Origin: Nannobrachium achirus
Taxonomy: Eukaryota > Chordata > Actinopteri > Myctophiformes > Myctophidae
DNA: 64,000 bases
Assembly (NCBI GenBank): GCA_963921795.1
Contig: OY997642.1
Coordinates: forward strand, 40,293,340 to 40,357,339
Direction of reading: 5' to 3'
In this document: one piece after another, positions 42,831 to 63,706 of the stretch
Position numbering within the stretch: the stretch's first letter is position 1
How the letters are laid out: each line of letters opens with the position of its first letter
Translations under genes and position numbers: made by a program
The notes under the pieces: model-generated
The model's database searches: none
What the model saw: the letters and a program-made list of their open reading frames with translations, nothing else
Told to the model about the DNA's origin: nothing

Positions 42831-44225
42831 CTCAGCCAGGAAACAGTAATGAATGGTTCCAGGGGACACATCTGCTCCCCCTGCTGCGCCAGGTGCTGCG
42901 TCTCCCTGACGGCCCAGAGACAGACCTCTTACAGTACATGGACAGGTCAGTCAGTACACACAATATACACATATACTGTAGTTTGTATGGGCTTGGTAGC
43001 ATGGCTAGAAAAGCCATGATTGGTCAGTGGGACGCTTGAAATTAACTCATAAATAGCACCGCTCACTTCACACTAGGTTTGATTTTTGAAGCACTATACT
43101 TAACTCTAAGTCTACTTTTCTTGTTCTTCACAGAGTAATGGAATCTCTGAACCTCCTGCGCTATTTGGTCATCAGAGACAAAGCATCAGAGAACCAGGTA
43201 AACCAGGTTTAGTCATACTCTCACTGACAATCTACAGCTGGTTCTGCTTTGGGACATGAAGTTTGATTTGTCTATGATGTCAGGACACAAATGTACTGTA
43301 TGTGTGCTTGGTATCCAGTGTTTATCAACCACGGGATGAGAAACACTGACTTAGATACTATAGTATATACTGTACAGATGCTATATCAGTTATAATGGTA
43401 ATTATATTGTCTTATTACCCAGCTTATATTAGTTGAATGCTTGATTCTAATTGGTCAAGCGCTGAAATACTTTGTTTTTAGTTTTGAGTCAAATTATACA
43501 TTTTAGTTAGTAGCTGGCTAATAATCGGGATAGCGACTGGTGGTTCTCCAGAAATAACAATACCGACAGCCTGATGAAAAGGTTATCAGGCTGAAGGGAT
43601 TGTTATTTCCGGAGAACCACCAAGGAGCCAGTCGTTATCCCTTACACATTCGTCATATCTGTCTGCTCTTCTCATGCTTCTAGACAGGCATTTGGACAGA
43701 GCTGTGTAAGATCGAGGAGAACTTCCTGAAGCCCCTGCGTGTTGGTGTGAACATGTCCAGAGCTCACTATGAGATGGAGCTCAGAAGCACCATGGACAAC
43801 AAGAAGACCAAGGATATAGGTACAACATGCTACAGTGCGAAATCATGAGTTCTGTTGAGTTAAATTATTACACGGGATTGTACACTCACCCCTATGTATT
43901 CTTACTGCTCACAACTAGTCTTCTAACTGCACACATGGATTCCTTCCACAGGCAGTTCAGCACTTTCTGTAACTGTTGGTGAGGAGAAATTTGCAAACAT
44001 GACCAAAGACTCACAGATACAGGTAATTAGTGATGCACTTTTTATTGTTTATACAAATGGACATATTACCTGCAAATACATGATGGTCTTTTTAGCACAT
44101 TAAAGCAGAACACGTCATGTTTTATTACTTTTAACTTGTTACAGGCTCTGCACTCAGCCCTGGACACGTTCGACATGATGGAGAGTGTTTTGGCGCGGAT
44201 AGAAGAACTGTCCTTAGGAACTTAG
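37944..44225 (+). CDS. glmn: Glomulin (FAP68), FKBP- and RBX1-binding protein
   Basis: Exons: 37944-37988, 38621-38746, 38975-39088, 39376-39484, 39972-40218, 40311-40410, 40643-40818, 41001-41054, 41181-41211, 41400-41489, 42053-42094, 42314-42387, 42523-42607, 42836-42945, 43134-43197, 43684-43819, 43952-44022, 44145-44225; 1755 nt, 584 residues (human 594). Landmarks: DVFMIAGRTCIEQGD, CSPKELLVGLLEQLDE, ANLAYLLFVNHL, ISNHSGVEGYIIKNIKNQID, LPDGPETDLLQYMDR, VMESLNLLRYLVIRD, NFLKPLRVGVNMSRAHYE, ALDTFDMMESVLARIEEL. It is an all-helical HEAT-like protein; the C-terminal half binds RBX1 and blocks E2 access to cullin-RING ligases. Human loss-of-function causes glomuvenous malformations. The first coding exon has only 15 residues. 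A hAT element sits in the intron after it. The exon at 42836 has a (CTGT)n tract as its pyrimidine-rich acceptor region. Confidence 0.95.
38027..38464. mobile_element. Non-autonomous hAT element, exact 8-bp TSD cattagac (glmn intron)
   Basis: Element body 38035-38456. Left end caggggtcttcaacg, right end (inverted) gttgaagacccctg; both are followed inward by GGACCCC blocks. The octamer cattagac flanks both ends exactly (38027-38034, 38457-38464). The body is strongly similar to the element at 1202-1654, including catatagtttcatcgtttga. The core is a clean hairpin here: aaaatagctgatctacaagc facing gcttgtagatctgctatttt. No transposase. Confidence 0.92.
39776..39863. repeat. Copy of recurrent palindromic core (glmn intron 4)
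   Basis: gccaaaaatagccgctccgc and, about 50 bases on, gttgatcgtctattttcgg form a degenerate version of the core hairpin of the hAT elements; outer ttgcatg / catgcaa are also inverted. Confidence 0.5.
41669..41775 (+). repeat. SINE body fragment (glmn intron)
   Basis: ggtctttgctgcatgtca, then a C/T-rich stretch, cacttacctgtcacttt-like sequence and tatcaatcaaagctgaaag match the 3' half of the tRNA-SINEs in this window. The tRNA head is not recognisable. Confidence 0.45.
42776..42830. repeat. (CTGT)n microsatellite at the glmn exon 14 acceptor
   Basis: About 13 units of ctgt run straight into ctctctcctcag, so the microsatellite supplies the polypyrimidine tract of the 42836 exon. Confidence 0.95.
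43425..43650. mobile_element. MITE with long inverted arms (glmn intron 15)
   Basis: gggatagcgactgg and tggttctccagaaataacaat face attgttatttccggagaacca and ccagtcgttatccc. The left is preceded by gttgaatgcttgattctaat, a line I associate with dispersed fish repeats. It lies 30 bases upstream of glmn exon 16. Confidence 0.7.
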
Positions 44226-44556
44226 GAAGCATCTGAGTTTGTTTTCAGTTATGTTACTTAAACATATTGATATTATTTACAATATGTATGTGTTCCTTTC
44301 CTTACATTTGAACTTTGGAGGAGATGCCTGTTGTATGTTTATTTGTCTCTATCTCAACTCATAAAGGACTTTTTTGTTCTGTTGATTCACATTTTGTTGG
44401 TTTTCAATCCTTATTAACATGGAAGAATCATAGAAAAGGATTATCGTGTGTAATACTTTAACAACACCATTTGTGAATTCTACATTTCTACTATGCAATG
44501 AGGGATATGATGGGGGAAGCAGAAATTCTGGTGATACTGGTTTGAAGAAAACATGG

Positions 44557-45045
44557 GTGTACTGCAGGGTTCCTCAATTAGTTTTCCCCAAGGGCCGAAT
44601 TATGTCTACGGTACCAAGCCGAGGGCCACACCATTGCAGGGGGCGACGGTGGCGTTCCCGCTACTCCAGCAACAGTTCAGATATCGTCGTTGTCGGGTGA
44701 AAATCTTGTATGTCCAAAAACCGCAAATGCAACTGTTTTGCATTTATCATTTTAAAAATGATTTAAACTAGTGAAAACAGCCGATCTACAAGCACACAAC
44801 GCCTCGCACCCGAGGCGAGGCGTTGTGTGCTTGTAGATCGGCTGTTTTCACTACTTTTGTGCGACGGCCTTGTATGATTTGCGAAAGAACGTACACATTT
44901 GGAGATACGAGATTTCCACCCGACAACGACGATATACTAGTGTTGTTGCTGCTCTTATACCACCATTATTGCTGGGGTTGGTGGGGGCCAGACAGTAGCC
45001 CCCTTGCGGCCCGCGGGCCGCCTATTGGGGAACCCTGGTGTACTG
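44557..45045. mobile_element. hAT element with perfect 38-bp palindrome, exact TSD gtgtactg
   Basis: Body 44565-45037, ends cagggttcctcaatta and, inverted, attggggaaccctg. The octamer gtgtactg is present exactly at 44557-44564 and 45038-45045. Inside, 44770-44807 and 44815-44852 are perfect reverse complements (38 bases each, 7-base loop) and include the recurring core gccgatctacaagc. The ends are flanked by gggccg / cggccc blocks rather than GGACCCC, so it is a different subfamily from the 38035 element. It lies just past the glmn 3' end. Confidence 0.92.
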
Positions 45046-45080
45046 TATGTAAACTAATGACAGTTATCTGTAATACCGGA

Positions 45081-45640
45081 GTAGCTATTTACAGTCCCAG
45101 TGCAGACACTTTTGTGTGTTAAGTGTGAGAGATGGCAGTGACAGATTCTCTTAATCGTTGGTTTTCTAATCGATGAAGAAGAGACTGCGGCTGTACTGGT
45201 GGAGGATGGCGTGCATTTAGCATGAAGTGGTGCTTCAGAACATTGAGCGGGCTGTGCAGGGTAGGTTGTGAGGTGGAGGCAGTGGTGATTGGGGGTCTTG
45301 ATGGTGCCTTATTGCTGTGTGCCTTAACCTTAAGTCCACCAAAGAATACCTGATTGATTTTACTTGGCATACATAATATTCTATACTGTATGTAAAAGGT
45401 TGGGACATGAAACATACCGTACCTGGATGTACAATCGCACTTCTTTATTATAATTCACTGTTTATATAGCAAAAAACAAACATAAAACCTATAACACATA
45501 GTTATAATATGCTTTATAATTAAGCAAAACACATAAAAATATACTGTAGGTATGACTGTCAGAAAGAGTCCTGGAGGATAATTTCGCCCTAAAAAAGATA
45601 AAATTGTAAAAACATTTTTACTAGGGATAATCAGAACAAT
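45081..45640 (-). pseudogene. Duplicated fragment of cdc7 exon 6 and adjacent introns
   Basis: The stretch matches 58567-59133 in the same orientation. The exon part (about 45100-45365) keeps the Pro/Ser/Thr-rich kinase-insert sequence (SRPPITTASTSQP on the minus strand) but has lost roughly 90 bases covering the end of the DFG region and what follows; the reading frame then shifts and the C-terminal part differs from cdc7. Intron sequence on both sides is present (agggataatcagaaca near 45625 and 59119), so this is a DNA-level duplication, not a retrocopy. Not expected to be functional. Confidence 0.85.
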
Positions 45641-46100
45641 TAAAATGAAATGGATAAACAAATGTCATCTATAATGTATTTGAAAATTACCAAAATGGAA
45701 ACAAAACAAAAATATAATAGCTAATGACATGCGAAATATTGTATTTTTTTCTTTTTGCTCCCTCCGTTTTGTTTTTATAATTGTATCACACATTCGACAT
45801 TACAATGTTGTCTGTACTTGTCTGTGAGTAAAGCTTTAACATTTTCTTTTTCATTGTGTAAAGCTTTAATATTTTTGTATTTTCGTTCCAATGGACATCA
45901 GGGACCTCCACATCTGGGAAAACACAGAACTCCATATTTGGGCATGACTGATGACATAGTGACATCATAGTGATGATGTGAGCGTTGAGGGAGCTAATCT
46001 TAAAATCAGACCCCAGATGTTTTGTTTTTGGCTTGGCACTAGTGCATATTTGAGTGAATATTTGTATGACTTTGCATACATAGAAATAAAGTGCAGGAAG

Positions 46101-49100
46101 ATGAGACTGAAGGAGATACAGAGGACAGCCCACCAGGCCTGGAGTCCTGCAACTCACCATCCCATCTACCTGGCATTAGGGACGTCGGCTCACCAGCTTG
46201 ATGCTTCCTTCAACACCACTGCTGCACTTGAGCTATTTGAGGTGGATATTTCTGATCCTTCTCTGGACATGAAGCTCAAAGGATCATTGCCAATCCCAAA
46301 CAGGTTGCACAGTATCATATGGGCCAATTTTGAAATGGGAGCAGATGGTTCTGGAGGAAGACTGGTGGGTGGCAGTGAGAACGGCATGTTAACGGTATAC
46401 AACCCAGAAGCCATAATATCTTCTGGAGTAGAGGCGATTGTGGGACAGTCTGACAAACACACAGGTCCCATCAGAGCACTTGACTTCAACCCCTTTAAGA
46501 GCAATCTCCTTGCATCAGGAGCCAATGATTCAGAAATATACATCTGGGATCTCAACCATTTTAACAACCCAATTATGCCAGGAACAAAGACACAGCCTGC
46601 TGAAGATATCAGTGTTGTGTCCTGGAACAGGCAAGTTCAGCACATCTTGGCCTCCGCTGACCGCAGTGGCAAGACAGTTGTTTGGGACCTGAGGAAGAAC
46701 GAGCCCATCATCAAGATCAGTGACCACAGCAATAGGATGCACTGTTCAGGAATGCTGTGGCATCCTGATGTGGCTACACAGTTGGTGTTGGCCTCTGAAG
46801 ATGACCGTCTGCCGGTGATGCAGATGTGGGATCTGCGCTTTGCCACATCCCCCCTCAAAGTCTTCGAGAACCACACAAGGGGAATTCTGTCCATATCCTG
46901 GAGTCAAGCAGACTCAGAACTCCTTCTCAGTAGTGCTAAAGACAACCGCATCCTCTGCTGGAATCCAAATACTGGGGATGTGATTTATGAACTGCCAACT
47001 TCCAACCAGTGGTGTTTCGATGTTCAGTGGTGCCCCAGGAACCCAGCTCTGCTGTCGGCAGCTTCGTTTGATGGGAGGATCAGTGTATACTCTGTGATGG
47101 GAGGCAGTTTGGATGCTCAGCAGCCAAGTACGGTTGATACGTTACCATCCTCATTAGACTCAATGGACCCCTTTGGGACAGGACAGGTGCTCCATCCCCT
47201 GCAGGTTCCGCAATGTGCAGGGCAGACCACCATTGTTCACCCCCTAAAAAAGCCACCTAAGTGGGTCCGCAGGCCAGTGGGGGCTTCATTTGCTTTCGGT
47301 GGGAAGTTGATCGTGTTTGAGAACCCCAAGCTGGACCCAGCACAGCGCCCTCACCCCGTCCCCAGACGGGTATTTGTTAGCCAGGTGACCACGGAGACCG
47401 AGTTCCTCCAGCGCTCCATGGACCTGCAAGCGACACTGCAGTCGGGGTCCTTCATCAGCTACTGCCAGGCTAAGATTCGAAATGCATCGACAGAGGCCGA
47501 TCTGGACATATGGAAGTTCCTTTTGGTCAAATTTGATAATGAACCCCGCATTAAATTCCTAAAACTTTTGGGTTTCAACAAAGATGAATTGGACAGAAAG
47601 ATTTCAAAATGCCTGGGGAAGAATTTGCAGTCCAACGGACATGAAGTGGATGTTAAAGATTTGTCTGAAAAGATGCAGCAGCTTTCCACAGAGAGGTCTG
47701 ATGAGGCCAGTGCTACAGGTGACATCAGGACATCTGATTCTGCCTCACAGTTGGACTTCTTCAGTAACATCCCAAAGGAGAGTCCCAACTTCCAGATCCC
47801 TGTCTCATCTGATACCGATGGCCTGATCAGCCAGGCTCTGCTGGTGGCCAACTTTGAGGGAGCTGTGGAACTATGTCTGAATGAAAGTCGCTACGCTGAG
47901 GCCATCTTGCTGTCGATCAGCGGGGGAGAGGAGCTTCTGAAGAAGACCCAGCAGAGATATCTGAGCAAGCAGCGGAACAGCATCTCCATGCTTATATCAT
48001 CAGTGGTGACGCAGAACTGGAAACACATCGTGCAGAGCTGTGAGTTGGACAATTGGAAAGAGGCCCTTGCAGCTCTCCTGACCTATGCTAACGAAGAATT
48101 TGCATACCTGTGTGATACTCTGGGAGCACGTTTAGAGGGTGAGGGCACAGAGCAGCGGCGCCTGCATGCGTGTCTTTGTTACATATGCTCTGGGAATGTC
48201 GAGAAGCTGGTGGAGTGCCTTACTCTGCAGAAGGACAGCTCCACCCCCCTCTATCTAGAGGACCTAGTGGAGAAGGTGATGGTCCTGCGCAAATCGATTG
48301 AGTACCTTCACAACATTGAAGTGACAGTACAGAGCCCCATCTTGGTAGAAAAGCTAACTTATTATGCTGGTATACTGGCTGCAGAGGGAAGCCTGGCCGC
48401 TGCCATGAACTACTTGCCTGAGAACTCAGACCAGCCTGGGATCATGATGCTCAAAGACAGGCTGTTCCATGCTCAGGGAGGGGCACCTGTCGGACAGCAG
48501 ACCCCTGTCCACTACAACAATGTCGATGTGTCTCCAGCCCAGCCCACTCCTGTTGCTCAGCCCCCCACACAAGAAGCACCCCCTATGCCATCAGCACCTC
48601 CTATGCCATCAGTATTTACTCCACAATCTGATTCTGCCAACACTGGGCCTGGCCTGCCTCCTTCCTCAAACATGCTCCCCCCTAGTGCACCACACCATGG
48701 CTTACAGCTTCCATACCTCCAACATCCCACAACGAGCCCAGGAGTCCCTCAACAGCCATTCCACCCTCAGCCAGTGGGCGGATCCCCGACTGTCCCTCTG
48801 CCGGATGCTTCTATACCATCCACTAATGTATTAGGACCCTCACTGCAGTCTCCATCTTTCGCCGCCGGGGGCCTGCCCCCCATGCCTAGCCCTGGGGTGC
48901 CACCAATAGACTTCATACCCTCAACATCTTTGCCGTCAAGCCCCATGCCTCCAAACTCCCAGCCTATAGCCTCTGTCCCCATGTACCCTCTGGCAGTGCA
49001 CAACCAGGGCCCCGCACTACCTTCCATAGCAGCTGGTCCATACCCGTCCCTTGGTCCAGGATATCCACACGGAGGACCTGGGTCTTCTGCTGGCAATCCC

Positions 49101-49679
49101 TACCCTGCTCCTGCTGTCCTTCCACCTCCCACAGGAAACTTTCCTTGGCTGAGTTCCCACTGTGATGATCAACAAGGTGGGCCCAGTAAACAGGGGATCG
49201 CTGATAACTACTCCCCACCTGCCCCCATTACGTTCCTCCCAGGAGAGGCTCCTCAACCACATGACCTCACCCAGGTTCCTCCAGGGACCCCTCAGGAGCC
49301 CAATGTACAGCTCCTCCAGCAGCTGCCGGCAGAGATCATAGAGCAGGAGATCCCTGCTGAACACGTGGTTCTCAGAACTACCTTTGACAGCCTTGTGCAG
49401 CGGTGCCAGCTAGCAGCAGCCAATCTACAAACAAAAAGGAAGCTGGATGATGCACCCAAGCGTTTGGGCTATCTATACGACAAGCTGAGAGATCAGTCGC
49501 TCTCACAGCATGTCCTCGGTGGGCTCCATGAAATCAGGCGCTGTGTGGCCAGCCAGAACTACCAGCGGGCTTTGGAGGTCCACACCCAGGTGGTCAGTAG
49601 CAGCAACTTCAGTGAGATCTCTTCCTTCATGCCCATCCTTAAAATAGTCATGACCACCGCCAAAAACCTGGGTGTCTAA
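46101..49679 (+). CDS. sec31b: Intronless SEC31B-type COPII coat protein (retrogene, intact)
   Basis: A single open frame of 1192 residues, co-linear with human SEC31A/B over its whole length. Residues 1-335 are WD40 repeats (SGANDSEIYIWDLN, WNRQVQHILAS, VVWDLRKNEP, SDHSNRMHCSG, SEDDRLPVMQMWDLRF). KPPKWVRRPVGASFAFGGKL follows, the blade that completes SEC13. About 540-790 is the helical ACE1-like region (GLISQALLVANFEGAVELCL), 800-1060 is proline-rich, and the last 120 residues (RTTFDSLVQRC, TKRKLDDA, LKIVMTTAKNLGV) are the conserved end. KFLKLLGFNKDEL, GQQ and NGMLTVYN favour SEC31B over A. SEC31 genes normally have over 20 coding exons, so this is a processed copy. ATG 46101 matches the family start; an in-frame ATG at 46017 would add 28 unrelated residues. 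AATAAA at 49892-49897. With SEC13 it forms the outer COPII cage at ER exit sites. Confidence 0.93.
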   Translation: MRLKEIQRTAHQAWSPATHHPIYLALGTSAHQLDASFNTTAALELFEVDISDPSLDMKLKGSLPIPNRLHSIIWANFEMGADGSGGRLVGGSENGMLTVYNPEAIISSGVEAIVGQSDKHTGPIRALDFNPFKSNLLASGANDSEIYIWDLNHFNNPIMPGTKTQPAEDISVVSWNRQVQHILASADRSGKTVVWDLRKNEPIIKISDHSNRMHCSGMLWHPDVATQLVLASEDDRLPVMQMWDLRFATSPLKVFENHTRGILSISWSQADSELLLSSAKDNRILCWNPNTGDVIYELPTSNQWCFDVQWCPRNPALLSAASFDGRISVYSVMGGSLDAQQPSTVDTLPSSLDSMDPFGTGQVLHPLQVPQCAGQTTIVHPLKKPPKWVRRPVGASFAFGGKLIVFENPKLDPAQRPHPVPRRVFVSQVTTETEFLQRSMDLQATLQSGSFISYCQAKIRNASTEADLDIWKFLLVKFDNEPRIKFLKLLGFNKDELDRKISKCLGKNLQSNGHEVDVKDLSEKMQQLSTERSDEASATGDIRTSDSASQLDFFSNIPKESPNFQIPVSSDTDGLISQALLVANFEGAVELCLNESRYAEAILLSISGGEELLKKTQQRYLSKQRNSISMLISSVVTQNWKHIVQSCELDNWKEALAALLTYANEEFAYLCDTLGARLEGEGTEQRRLHACLCYICSGNVEKLVECLTLQKDSSTPLYLEDLVEKVMVLRKSIEYLHNIEVTVQSPILVEKLTYYAGILAAEGSLAAAMNYLPENSDQPGIMMLKDRLFHAQGGAPVGQQTPVHYNNVDVSPAQPTPVAQPPTQEAPPMPSAPPMPSVFTPQSDSANTGPGLPPSSNMLPPSAPHHGLQLPYLQHPTTSPGVPQQPFHPQPVGGSPTVPLPDASIPSTNVLGPSLQSPSFAAGGLPPMPSPGVPPIDFIPSTSLPSSPMPPNSQPIASVPMYPLAVHNQGPALPSIAAGPYPSLGPGYPHGGPGSSAGNPYPAPAVLPPPTGNFPWLSSHCDDQQGGPSKQGIADNYSPPAPITFLPGEAPQPHDLTQVPPGTPQEPNVQLLQQLPAEIIEQEIPAEHVVLRTTFDSLVQRCQLAAANLQTKRKLDDAPKRLGYLYDKLRDQSLSQHVLGGLHEIRRCVASQNYQRALEVHTQVVSSSNFSEISSFMPILKIVMTTAKNLGV

Positions 49680-51332
49680 ACAGTGATTTATATTTGGTCA
49701 TACGATGGTATTGCTTGCGCACACGCACGCACGCACACAAACATTTAAAATGCAATAATGATATGTAATCTACACACTCTTGTTTTTAGCCTATTTTATT
49801 TTACCAAGACATCTGGAATCTCCTTTACCTGGCCATAGCAGCCACATAGGAATAGAACACAGATTGTTACACATTAAATAATACATTCTACAATAAACAT
49901 TAAAGAAAGCTGATCAAACATTGTGGACTCCTTCACCAGATCTTTCTGATGCCCTTAAAATGCATCAATGAATATGATGTCTTTAGATTTTTTGTCTGTC
50001 TTAGTATTTTGTATTTAATTGTACCATTGTGGTTTTCAGAATGTTATTCAATGGTGACATTGACTTAATACATACATTTGTCTCTTAGCACATTCAAGTG
50101 AGTGTTTTCACGTGGTTTAGAGGAACTTTGCATTGTATTGATGTTCCATTCTGTATATATGTGGGTTCCTTACATTTTGAAAGAGATGGTTTTCTCTTCC
50201 CAACAAACTCAAACGTTTGTCATTCTGTTGAAACTGGGCTCTTACAATTCCATGGATGGCGCAACTAAAAACACAAATAGTTTTAAATCACAGTAGGTAC
50301 ACGCAAGGCACTGCTACCATTTCACAGTGGCACTTCTTAACAGCCCATCATTACTGTTGTTTGTGATGTCAGAATTAAATAACTCATTCTGGTTCATTGG
50401 AATTTTATTTAAAAAAGTGTTTTTTACAAACATGGGTAAACTCTAATGCACAATCTACACATGGTTATTGACAGTGTTGAGTCCAGCTCATGTGTCATCT
50501 CCCTCTCTCCAATGTATACTCAATTAGACTAAACATCCATCACATGCCATACGTTTCTAAACAGTCACACCCTGTATTCTGAGATGAGATTAAATAAACG
50601 CTTAAAATGTTTATAACAGTCAGTGGGTAATTTGGTCACATTACAAAGGGAGCTAGGTCAGGATAAAACTGAACATAAAAAAAAGACAATAATTTAAAAG
50701 TTTCTCTCGACGTGGATATGCAAACTTCCATTTCGATCCACCCTCCAAGCTGCATTGTAGGTCTATAAACAATGGTGGGGCGTATTCTGCTGGGAACCCT
50801 GTTTTTGTGTGCCTGCTTGAAAACACCTGCAGCAAGGTTGCCATTTGAGAGGGCCAATAGAGGAACAGTGTTAGCAAGAACATTATCAAATGTACCCCCT
50901 TTGTCCACTTACTCATTATACAGTATCTGCTTGTTAAATTCAAACAGTTACCTGAGATATTTAACTTGGAGTTGAAGGTTTAAAGGGATAGTTCACCCCC
51001 ACACCCACAAAATATATTGATTACTCACCCCATGGAGACTTGGAGTCATGGATACGTTTTGTTTTTGACACATTCCTAATTCCCAAACCCATCATTTGAG
51101 GAGGCCCTTTGTGTCTCCATGGGGAACAAAGGAGACTATTTGTGTTTCCATAGGGAACCACTGCTGGTCATCAAATTATTGGCTTAGGAATGTGACAAAA
51201 ACAAATAAATATCCACAAATTCAAGTCTCCAATCTACCATGGGGAGAGTAATCGATAGGAAAAAACTTATTTTTGGGTGAACAATCCATTTAAGGATAGG
51301 TCTTTGAACTGTGGGTGCTGCAGGCTGAAGGA
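49680..51332. other. sec31b 3' UTR and convergent gap to cdc7
   Basis: AATAAA motifs at 49892-49897 and about 50593-50598 could end the sec31b transcript. A complement AATAAA near 50405 might serve cdc7. The MITE at 50980-51293 lies at the cdc7 side. No further gene seen; open frames here are short and without similarity known to me. Confidence 0.65.
50980..51293. mobile_element. MITE with ttaaagggatagttcaccc ends
   Basis: Left end ttaaagggatagttcaccc and right end gggtgaacaatccatttaa are inverted. The inside contains catggagac and ctccatgggg lines, inverted in part. This end sequence is common in fish genomes. It ends 40 bases from the cdc7 stop codon. Confidence 0.8.
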
Positions 51333-61471
<10,139 letters not shown>

Positions 61472-63188
61472 GCTGAGAGATATGTATCTAAAAAGAAAAT
61501 TAAATCGAAATGCTCATAGTTGATGCTGCTTGTCCATCATCAACGCAGCCCATACATTATACCAGTAAGGCTGCCAACACTGATTCCCCTTTCCATGATT
61601 ACTGTGCAGTTGACTTTTACAACTTTCTGACCCTTTATATTTCCCCAAAAGATGACCTAGCCTTGGATCAAGACTATCATAGATGTATTTTATCGATTTG
61701 ACATTTGCATATCAAAAATACATATAGGCTGGTATAGTCTTGATTCAAGGCTAATACTGACCTATTGGTTGATTGAATACTTTATTAGTTTGCAATTTGC
61801 ATATGAAAAAGTACAGGACAGTATGCATAGTACTGTGTCCTATCCGTCTGTAATCAATGTTGAGATTATATACATATAAAAGGGTTCCTGTGTAAATAAG
61901 CCGAAAAGCTTACTAGGATCTCCTTTTACTGTTGACCCTAGGCTGTACCAATGAATTGTACTGTTATGAAACTGTACATTTTCCTATGCAACATTCTATT
62001 AAATAAACGTTTCAATCAAACAACAACAAAAAAGTACAGTTCACTGATACAATGTCAACTAAAAGAATAAAGACTACAACAAGAAAGCTGTTAGGCTTGT
62101 TTGAATTGGGGTACTTTGAACTCAATAATTCATAAAACACCTACAGTAATGAGTAAGGAACAAAAGAAAAAACCGTTAGCGAGTTTATTTTATATATACA
62201 CACACAGCTAGTAGTTGTTTATGCCTTTTCAATAGCAGAGCTAAAAAATAAAATAAAAACTAGCAGCAATAAAAGCTAGTTAAGATAGACAACCTCGTCT
62301 GGGCGCAAACAAATAAACTTACCCCTGGCCTGTCTTTGATCGTAAAGTTTAACAGTTTCTCAGATGGACACTTCGTAAAAGTGCATGACACAAAGTAAAA
62401 AAATATACAAGTAAAAATATCTCTAGGAGAGGTTTATCTCCACTGAAGACGTGTCTTTCAGTAAAAAGAGTAAACAACAAACTCCCCGCTAAAAGTGACG
62501 TCAGAGACAAAAAGGGGTTACTTATCATTTCCGGCTGAATGTACATTATGAAGCCAAGTGTAATGCTGCCCTCTACCGGCAAGGGGTTACTCTTCGCTGT
62601 TTTACTTTAATCCTACACTTTTGACCAGTTGACAGGATAGAAGACGATTTCACAAAAATAGGTTGAAAATGTATCATCTACCTCTTACTTTTATCAGATG
62701 TCTAGACTGGAAAATAATGAAGACCCCTTTATTCTTCTGTCCACTCCTTTTTTGCCACTGGAGCTGTAGTTTTTCTTTGCAAATACTAAAACATTCTCAT
62801 TTTCCCCACTTCAGATCAAATTTCTTTCATCATAGATTCCTTGGCCAATCTGTCAAGAATGTAATTTGCCTCAATCCCTGAGCACCCAGGTACCCACAAA
62901 AGCCCCACATGACATCAACTATTTTCTGTAGAGTAGTGCTTATGCGTATAATGAGTATAAAGTGAGCATAACACAATCTTCATTATCTTTGAATCATCAA
63001 CTTTAATTCTATAAAATAAACAGGTTTCATTACACCTTTAGAGAAAACCAGTGAAACTTCATTAGTTTACATTCTGTTCAACTATTCATATAGGCCTAAT
63101 AAACAAACAAGACCGTTACACAAAAATAGTGAACAAAAAACATGCTACATTATGACAAATCCTCCATGTCAGAATCAGATAAGCTTTT
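61472..63188. other. cdc7 5' region and gap to the next gene
   Basis: On the minus strand a donor ccaggg|gtaagt at 62323/62322 suggests a non-coding cdc7 first exon of about 62323-62470, placing the promoter near 62450-62580. The 5' UTR intron (61472-62322) is AT-rich with no gene. From 62600 to 63188 lies sequence without features apart from an ATTAAA complement at 63002-63007 that may end the neighbouring minus-strand gene. Confidence 0.55.
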
Positions 63189-63640
63189 CTAAAATATCCC
63201 ATCAAATATCCCCAGGAAAGCCTCCTCTTCTTTGCTGTTGCTGTCAGTCTGTAACCTGAAAAGACAGGTGGAATGCAAAAGCGTAATAAGACATTCATAT
63301 AAAATTGTGCTGGATATTACTTTAAAAAATATATATCTGTAGCTTCAAATTACAACATGGAATTGTAAGTACAATGCTAATGTCTTCTACCTGCTTATGC
63401 CAGATGAACTCTGTGTGGTTTGGCCACTGTTTGAGAAGAAATCAAATCCTTTAGCCTGTGGGGTCCTTCTTGTCACATTTTGGACTGGAACTGATTCTGG
63501 TGCCTTGATTGGGAACTCTGGACTCTGCACTATGATCTGTGCCTGCAAAAGGAGACAAAAGACATGTGACACATACTTTCTAAGTGTGATACTGTATATA
63601 AAACATGCGCACACATGCACAAATCCACCCACCCGCCCAC

Positions 63641-63706
<66 letters not shown>

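Noticed and set aside
45978-46100. Using the full 1233-residue frame as the SEC31B protein
   Set aside because: It begins at a GTG; the family N-terminus MRLKE is at 46101. The extension is reported only as a possibility.
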